Of a DNA stretch of 49,094 nt, positions 44,074 to 49,094 are shown in pieces. Position 1 is the stretch's first letter. Each line of letters begins with the position of its first letter. The notes below the pieces were generated by a model. It made no database searches and was not told the origin of the DNA. It worked only from the letters and a program-made list of their open reading frames with translations. The position numbers and the translations under genes were made by a program. This stretch comes from Luminiphilus sp. (GTDB taxonomy: Bacteria > Pseudomonadota > Gammaproteobacteria > Pseudomonadales > Halieaceae), in NCBI GenBank assembly GCA_029253705.1, contig JAQWYY010000162.1, positions 1-49,094 on the forward strand. The letters are read 5' to 3'.

Positions 44074-46809
44074 TCAGAGCGTTCGTGCAATCTCGTTGAC
44101 GTCAAAGACTTCAATGAGGTCACCTACTTTGACATCGGTATAGTTTTTCACCCCGATACCACACTCAACACCATTGCGGACTTCGGCAGCATCGTCCTTA
44201 AAACGTCTGAGTGATTCAAGCTCACCCTCATAGATGACGATGTTGTCTCGAAGTACTCGAATAGGCTTAGCGCGATAAACCGTTCCTTCGGTCACCATGC
44301 ATCCAGCGATCTGACCAAACTTTGGCGATCGGAATACGTCTCGAACCTCAGCAATGCCAATAATTTCTTCACGAAGCTCTGGCGACAACATGCCACTGAG
44401 CGCTGATCGGACATCATCAATTAAGTCATAGATGACTTTGTAGTAGCGCACCTCCACGCCTTCTTGCTCTGCAAGTCGACGAGCGCCTGCGTCAGCCCGC
44501 ACGTTGAAACCAAACATGATCGCTTCAGAGGTTAACGCAAGACTGACGTCAGACTCGGTCAATCCACCGACGCCGCTGGCGACCACATTAACCTTAACCT
44601 CATCATTGCCAAGATCGGCCAGAGCACCCTGCAGAGCCTCGAGAGAACCACGCACATCAGTCTTAATAACAAGGTTCAAGACTTTACGTTCGCCCGCAGT
44701 CATGGACTCAAACATATTATCGAGCTTGGCAGCTTGCTGACGTGCCAGACGGTTAGTACGGAGCTTTTCAGAACGACTTTCAGCAATCTCTCGAGCTCGC
44801 TTTTCACTCTCGACAACGACAAAGGAGTCTCCGGCATCTGGTGTCCCGTCGAGGCCCAAAATTTCTACCGGTATACTGGGCCCAGCGTCGTCAATTGGTT
44901 GTGACGACTCATCCAACATAGCCCGGACACGACCATATTGCAGTCCGGCCAACACGATATCGCCTTGACGAAGCGTGCCTTGCTGGACCAATAGCGACGC
45001 CACTGAGCCGCGGCCCTTATCGAGGCGAGACTCAATAACAATACCTTGTCCCGACGTATCTCTGGGCGCCTGCAACTCTAATAGCTCTGACTGCAGCAAC
45101 AGCGCATCTAACAGTGCATCAATACCCTGGCCGGTTTGCGCCGATACTTCAATAAATTGGGTGTCGCCGCCCCAGTCTTCAGGAATAACGTCCTTCGCAG
45201 CCAGTTCATTCTTCACCCGATCAGGATCAGCAGCTTCTTTGTCTATTTTGTTGACCGCCACAACCAAGGGCACTTCAGCCGCACGAGCATGCTGGATTGC
45301 TTCCTCGGTTTGCGGCATGACGCCGTCGTCTGCTGCGACAACCAAAATCACGATGTCAGTTGAACGCGCGCCACGTGCACGCATAGAGGTAAACGCGGCG
45401 TGCCCTGGGGTATCAAGGAACGTAATCATTCCCTGCTCTGTTTCAACGTGGTAGGCGCCAATGTGTTGGGTTATGCCGCCTGCCTCTCCACTGGCAACTT
45501 TCGTTTTACGAATGTGGTCCAACAGAGAGGTCTTGCCATGGTCAACGTGCCCCATGACCGTAACAACGGGCGCACGTGGCGTAAGCGTGCCCTCTTGGCT
45601 AGCCATGGTTTCCTCGAGTTTATCCTCAAGCTCATCTTCGCTAACCAACCTAACTCTGTGTCCCAACTCCTCAATAACGAGGGACGCCGTGTCCTGATCT
45701 ATCATCTGGTTAATCGTGGCCATAACACCCAAACGCATCAATTCTTTGATGACCACGCCAGCCTTCACAGCCATTTGTTGAGAGAGCTCTCCCACCGAAA
45801 TGTTGTCGGGGACATTAACGTCGTAAATAATTTTTTCTGTGGGCTGAGCAAACCCGTGTTTAGTGTGTTCTTCGTGGCCTTTTTTACGTCGTCCACCGCG
45901 GCGACGCCCTGCACCGCCCTCAGCAGCTTCAATGTCACTCATTGACAGGTTGTGTCCGCGCTGTTTACCCCTGGCGCCCGCAATGGAAGTTCTAGCAAGA
46001 CGGCCTCGACCGGTTTTCTTACGATCGGTATCGTCGCGAGTCGTTCGCGTTACCGGTGCATCGTGCATACGCTTAGGTTTTCGATCTGTATCGGCTTCAC
46101 TTGGCGCAGCTGACTGCTTGGCTGCCTCTGCCTGTCGTAGCTTAGTTTCCTCGACCTTGCGCTGCTCATCCCTCTTGCGCTCTTCAGCAGCATTCTCCAA
46201 GGCCTGTTTACGCTGCTCCTCCTCTGCCTTACGGCGAGCGGTCGCGCGCTGGCGTAACACTTCAGGATCGAGGTTTGTTGGATCTTCATCAATAGCTTCG
46301 ATTGCGCCTGCTGTATCAACAGCCGCCTCAATTTCTGGCTCGACCTCAGCCGCTTCGTTTGAAACCTCCTCCGCACTACCGGCAGCTGCGACATCCGCAG
46401 CAGCATCTACCGCCTGCACGGTCTCAGCTTCAGTGCTAACAGTGTCGTTTCCGCTGTCACCGGCTACCGCTGAACCATCAGCAACTTCTTCAATGGCCTC
46501 GCTCGGCTCTTCCTGTTCGTCGCGCTTGACGTAAGTCCGCTTCTTACGCACCTCAACGTTCACAGTGCGTTTACCACCACCGCCCGTTCGCAGCGTGCTG
46601 AGCTGCTTGCGCTTGAGCGTGATTTTACGGGGCGCGGCTTCTCCCTCCCCATGACTGCGCTTTAAGGCGGCCAAAAGAGTTTGTTTATCCTCCTCTGAAA
46701 CCTCCTCGTCTGCAGCTGAGTGCGATAAACCTGCCTCTTTCATTTGAGACAGCAATCTCTCGACGGAGGCACCCACCGTTTCGGCTAACTGTTCTACTGT
46801 CTGTGCCAT
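44074..46809 (-). CDS. infB: Translation initiation factor IF-2
   Basis: IF-2 is the GTPase that brings fMet-tRNA to the ribosome. The 911 residues comprise an IF2_N domain at the start ([28 protein letters not shown]), a long charged and Ala-rich linker (about residues 60-310), and the G domain with [25 protein letters not shown] and [14 protein letters not shown]. Domains II to IV follow, ending [23 protein letters not shown]. The ATG has AGGAG 7 bases before it. The tRNA that it delivers is encoded at the right end of this window, in the same direction. Confidence 0.98.
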   Translation of the reverse strand: MAQTVEQLAETVGASVERLLSQMKEAGLSHSAADEEVSEEDKQTLLAALKRSHGEGEAAPRKITLKRKQLSTLRTGGGGKRTVNVEVRKKRTYVKRDEQEEPSEAIEEVADGSAVAGDSGNDTVSTEAETVQAVDAAADVAAAGSAEEVSNEAAEVEPEIEAAVDTAGAIEAIDEDPTNLDPEVLRQRATARRKAEEEQRKQALENAAEERKRDEQRKVEETKLRQAEAAKQSAAPSEADTDRKPKRMHDAPVTRTTRDDTDRKKTGRGRLARTSIAGARGKQRGHNLSMSDIEAAEGGAGRRRGGRRKKGHEEHTKHGFAQPTEKIIYDVNVPDNISVGELSQQMAVKAGVVIKELMRLGVMATINQMIDQDTASLVIEELGHRVRLVSEDELEDKLEETMASQEGTLTPRAPVVTVMGHVDHGKTSLLDHIRKTKVASGEAGGITQHIGAYHVETEQGMITFLDTPGHAAFTSMRARGARSTDIVILVVAADDGVMPQTEEAIQHARAAEVPLVVAVNKIDKEAADPDRVKNELAAKDVIPEDWGGDTQFIEVSAQTGQGIDALLDALLLQSELLELQAPRDTSGQGIVIESRLDKGRGSVASLLVQQGTLRQGDIVLAGLQYGRVRAMLDESSQPIDDAGPSIPVEILGLDGTPDAGDSFVVVESEKRAREIAESRSEKLRTNRLARQQAAKLDNMFESMTAGERKVLNLVIKTDVRGSLEALQGALADLGNDEVKVNVVASGVGGLTESDVSLALTSEAIMFGFNVRADAGARRLAEQEGVEVRYYKVIYDLIDDVRSALSGMLSPELREEIIGIAEVRDVFRSPKFGQIAGCMVTEGTVYRAKPIRVLRDNIVIYEGELESLRRFKDDAAEVRNGVECGIGVKNYTDVKVGDLIEVFDVNEIARTL

Positions 46810-46862
46810 GTGTTACTCCTGATCCGTAAGACTTGGTTGATATGGATTTAACCCGATAAAAC

Positions 46863-48353
46863 TCAGGCCTCTTCCTCCGCAAACCAAGGTGCTCGAGCGG
46901 TCATAATCAACTCTCCCGCTCGCTCTTCGGTCATATCTTCTATGTCCATCAAATCGTCAACGCCTTGTTCGGCAAGATCTTCCATCGTTACGATACCCCG
47001 GCTCGCGAACACAAATGCCAAGTGCCGCTCCATGCCGTCCATAGTAAGAAGGTCTTCCGCAGGCTCCACATCCAACTTTTCTTCTGTCGCGATCGCCATT
47101 GTCAGTAATGCATCTTTAGCACGGGCACGAAGCTCTTCTGATATCGCCTCATCAAAACCTTCTATCCCCATCATCTCCTCAAGAGGCACGTAGGCCACCT
47201 CATCAAGGGTAGTAAATCCCTCTTCGACCAGCACCACCGCGACATCTTCATCAACATCGAGGGCGTTCATGAAGGTTTCTATGATTTCTCCAGCTTCCGC
47301 TTCCTGACGCTCGACAGCCTCATCAGTACTCATCACGTTAATAGTCCAGCCGGTGAGATCTGAAGCGAGGCGCACATTTTGCCCCCCACGCCCAATAGCC
47401 TGAGCCAAGTTGTCTTCAGCGACAGCAACCTCCATCGTGTTGCTATCTTCATCAACAACAATCGATTCCACTTCCGCTGGAGACATCGCATTGATAACTA
47501 GCTGCGCGGGGTTATCGTCCCAGAGAATAATATCAACACGCTCGTTATCGAGTTCATTGGAGACGGCTTGCACGCGGGAACCTCGCATACCTACGCAGGC
47601 CCCAACTGGATCGATGCGCTGATCCCCGGTTTTCACCGCAATTTTCGCCCTAGATCCGGGATCACGCGCCGCCGCACGGATCTGAATAACGCCTTCTGAG
47701 ATCTCGGGCACTTCGATTTTAAACAGTTCAGTGAGCATCTCCCGACAGGCCCTTGACATAACTAGCTGCGGACCGCGGGACTCGGTATTAATCTCGCTCA
47801 AAATAGCGCGAACCCGATCGTTAATACGGAAGGTCTCCCTACCTACCAACTCTCCGCGCGGTAATAGGCCTTCAGCATTGTTGCCCAAATCAACGATCAC
47901 GTTATCGCGGGTGACTTTTTTCACAATCCCCGCCAAAAGCTCACCAATACGATCGCGATATAGATCGACGATTTGCGCGCGTTCGGCATCACGAACTCGC
48001 TGCACGATAACCTGCTTGGCCGTCTGTGCTGCGATGCGACCAAAATCTGCATTTTCAATAATTTCTTCATGTACATCGCCGACTTGCAGATTCGCATCAG
48101 CTTCTGCGGCTTCCTCAGTGGTGAACTGCGTCCCCAACAGAGCCAGCTCAGTGTCAGGTACCACCAACCAACGCCTGCGGGTTTCATATTCACCGCTCTC
48201 GCGGTCGATCACCACTTCAATATCGGACTCCTCGTCGAAACGCTTTTTCGCCGCCGTCGCAAGTGCCAATTCGATAGCCTCGAAAATAATATCTTCCGAA
48301 ACACCTTTCTCTGCGGAGACCGCCTCCGCTACCATCAATATTTCTTTACTCAT
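46863..48353 (-). CDS. nusA: Transcription termination/antitermination factor NusA
   Basis: NusA binds RNA polymerase and RNA, tuning pausing, termination and antitermination. The 496-residue protein starts [39 protein letters not shown]. It has the S1 domain near residues 135-200, KH1 and KH2 ([19 protein letters not shown] and [18 protein letters not shown]), and two acidic C-terminal repeats with helix-hairpin-helix motifs ([21 protein letters not shown] and [20 protein letters not shown]). The start with GAGGA 5 bases away is chosen over one four codons earlier. It lies between rimP and infB. Confidence 0.97.
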   Translation of the reverse strand: MSKEILMVAEAVSAEKGVSEDIIFEAIELALATAAKKRFDEESDIEVVIDRESGEYETRRRWLVVPDTELALLGTQFTTEEAAEADANLQVGDVHEEIIENADFGRIAAQTAKQVIVQRVRDAERAQIVDLYRDRIGELLAGIVKKVTRDNVIVDLGNNAEGLLPRGELVGRETFRINDRVRAILSEINTESRGPQLVMSRACREMLTELFKIEVPEISEGVIQIRAAARDPGSRAKIAVKTGDQRIDPVGACVGMRGSRVQAVSNELDNERVDIILWDDNPAQLVINAMSPAEVESIVVDEDSNTMEVAVAEDNLAQAIGRGGQNVRLASDLTGWTINVMSTDEAVERQEAEAGEIIETFMNALDVDEDVAVVLVEEGFTTLDEVAYVPLEEMMGIEGFDEAISEELRARAKDALLTMAIATEEKLDVEPAEDLLTMDGMERHLAFVFASRGIVTMEDLAEQGVDDLMDIEDMTEERAGELIMTARAPWFAEEEA

Positions 48354-48405
48354 CGTATTCCTCACAGCGACCCGTTAACCTGGGCGACCTTGTTTCTCTC
48401 TTGAA

Positions 48406-48912
48406 TTACTGCCCGGATTTTTCCGGCGACTTTGCTTTCTTTCCACCCGTATCCAACCTAGGTTGTACACGAGCTCGATCAATTTGTTTAAGCGGAAGAA
48501 GATAATCGTGATCTTCTACACGAACTACTACGTCCTCCCCCTCAATGCCCATCAACCAACCCCGAAAGCGGCGCCTGCCCTCAAATGGAAATCGCAGCTT
48601 CACCTCAATCGGTTCACTAATATAAAGCTCATACTGCTCGACTTTAAACAAAAGTCGATCGATCCCAGGAGAGGACACCTCTAGAGTGTAATCGCCTGAT
48701 ATTGGGTCTTCGACATCAAGCACTCCGCCTACATGTCGACTAACCTTGGCGCAATCATCAACGCTGACACCTGTTTCCGCCTCAATAAAAAGTCGCAGCG
48801 TCGGGCGCCGATTGGGCGACAAAAGCTCTAACCCCCACAGCTCGAACCCTAAAGATTCCACCGTTGGCGTCAGTAAATCCGACAATCGCGATTCCTTTCC
48901 TGACATACACAT
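48406..48912 (-). CDS. rimP: Ribosome maturation factor RimP
   Basis: RimP assists late 30S assembly. The 168-residue protein has the N-terminal domain LLTPTVESLGFELWGLELL, the central VDDCAKVSRHVGGVLDVEDPISGDYTLEVSSPGIDRLLF block and the C-terminal SH3-like domain (VRVEDHDYLLPLKQIDRARVQPRL). Two ATG codons two residues apart could serve as the start, and neither has a strong ribosome site. A terminator lies between it and the tRNA gene upstream, so its expression may depend on read-through or a separate promoter. Confidence 0.95.
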   Translation of the reverse strand: MCMSGKESRLSDLLTPTVESLGFELWGLELLSPNRRPTLRLFIEAETGVSVDDCAKVSRHVGGVLDVEDPISGDYTLEVSSPGIDRLLFKVEQYELYISEPIEVKLRFPFEGRRRFRGWLMGIEGEDVVVRVEDHDYLLPLKQIDRARVQPRLDTGGKKAKSPEKSGQ

Positions 48913-48941
48913 TGCATCTCAAGTGCGTTTTCAGCGGGTAC

Positions 48942-48962
48942 AAAAAAGCCCCAAACAGGGGC
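48942..48962 (-). terminator. Intrinsic terminator/attenuator between tRNA-fMet and rimP
   Basis: Read on the minus strand, the stem GCCCC-TGTTT-GGGGC is followed by six T. It lies 40 bases after the tRNA 3' end and 30 bases before rimP. This recalls the E. coli metY leader, where transcription partly stops before the rimP-nusA-infB genes. Confidence 0.85.
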
Positions 48963-49002
48963 TTAAACGTGACGACAGCCTGAGCAATGGCTGCCATCGA
49001 TT

Positions 49003-49079
<77 letters not shown>

Positions 49080-49094
49080 TCAAAACCTGTTGTG

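Overview
The window looks like the chromosome of a free-living gammaproteobacterium, and I see no phage, IS element or CRISPR array. Gene order in several blocks matches Pseudomonas and relatives: argG / pyrC-rnt; dksA-gluQ-[cbrB-like]-pcnB-folK-panB-panC; acs; and pnp-rpsO-truB-rbfA-infB-nusA-rimP-tRNA-fMet. The acs/DUF4212-symporter pair, the DNA-damage mutasome and the codon use suggest a marine Cellvibrionales/Halieaceae-like organism. That placement is inference. Layout, left to right. (1) 1-9656: the 3' part of holA, an MFS exporter, then an SOS mutagenesis locus. imuA, imuB and dnaE2 (imuC) are each separate units with their own near-perfect LexA box (2154, 4062, 6534). osmC, a DUF2788 gene and an opposing lipocalin gene lie between them. 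The imuB and dnaE2 promoters appear to start transcription at the ATG itself (leaderless mRNAs). (2) 10002-13644: an EAL-domain protein with a degenerate receiver and a C-terminal membrane anchor, a periplasmic cupin, a CPXCG mini-protein and an EthA-like Baeyer-Villiger monooxygenase. (3) 13769-27025: housekeeping and accessory metabolism (argG, pyrC, rnt, N-acyl-D-amino-acid deacylase, an mpl-RND-YkgJ-LON operon, PPi-dependent phosphofructokinase beside an inorganic pyrophosphatase, an M15 peptidase and sfsA). (4) 27219-35089: DksA fused to a long histone H1-like Lys/Ala tail, gluQ, a sigma-54 activator orthologous by synteny and sequence to CbrB, pcnB, folK, a deoxynucleoside kinase, panB and panC. 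(5) 35086-40084: a membrane-anchored hypothetical protein, a two-subunit sodium:solute symporter and the divergent acetyl-CoA synthetase acs. (6) 40125-49079: the pnp-rpsO and rimP-nusA-infB-rbfA-truB translation/RNA cluster, with tRNA-fMet at the right end. The most interesting region is 29082-30820. The CbrB-like activator has lost its neighbouring kinase CbrA and carries Glu (E52) in place of the phosphoacceptor Asp. The gap between it and pcnB, where Pseudomonas carries crcZ, holds a 21-bp-spaced direct repeat that looks like an enhancer, a GG-N10-GC sigma-54 promoter, A-rich Hfq/Crc-type motifs and an intrinsic terminator. Together these predict a roughly 90-nt miniature CrcZ-like Hfq-decoy RNA, possibly driven by a kinase-independent activator.
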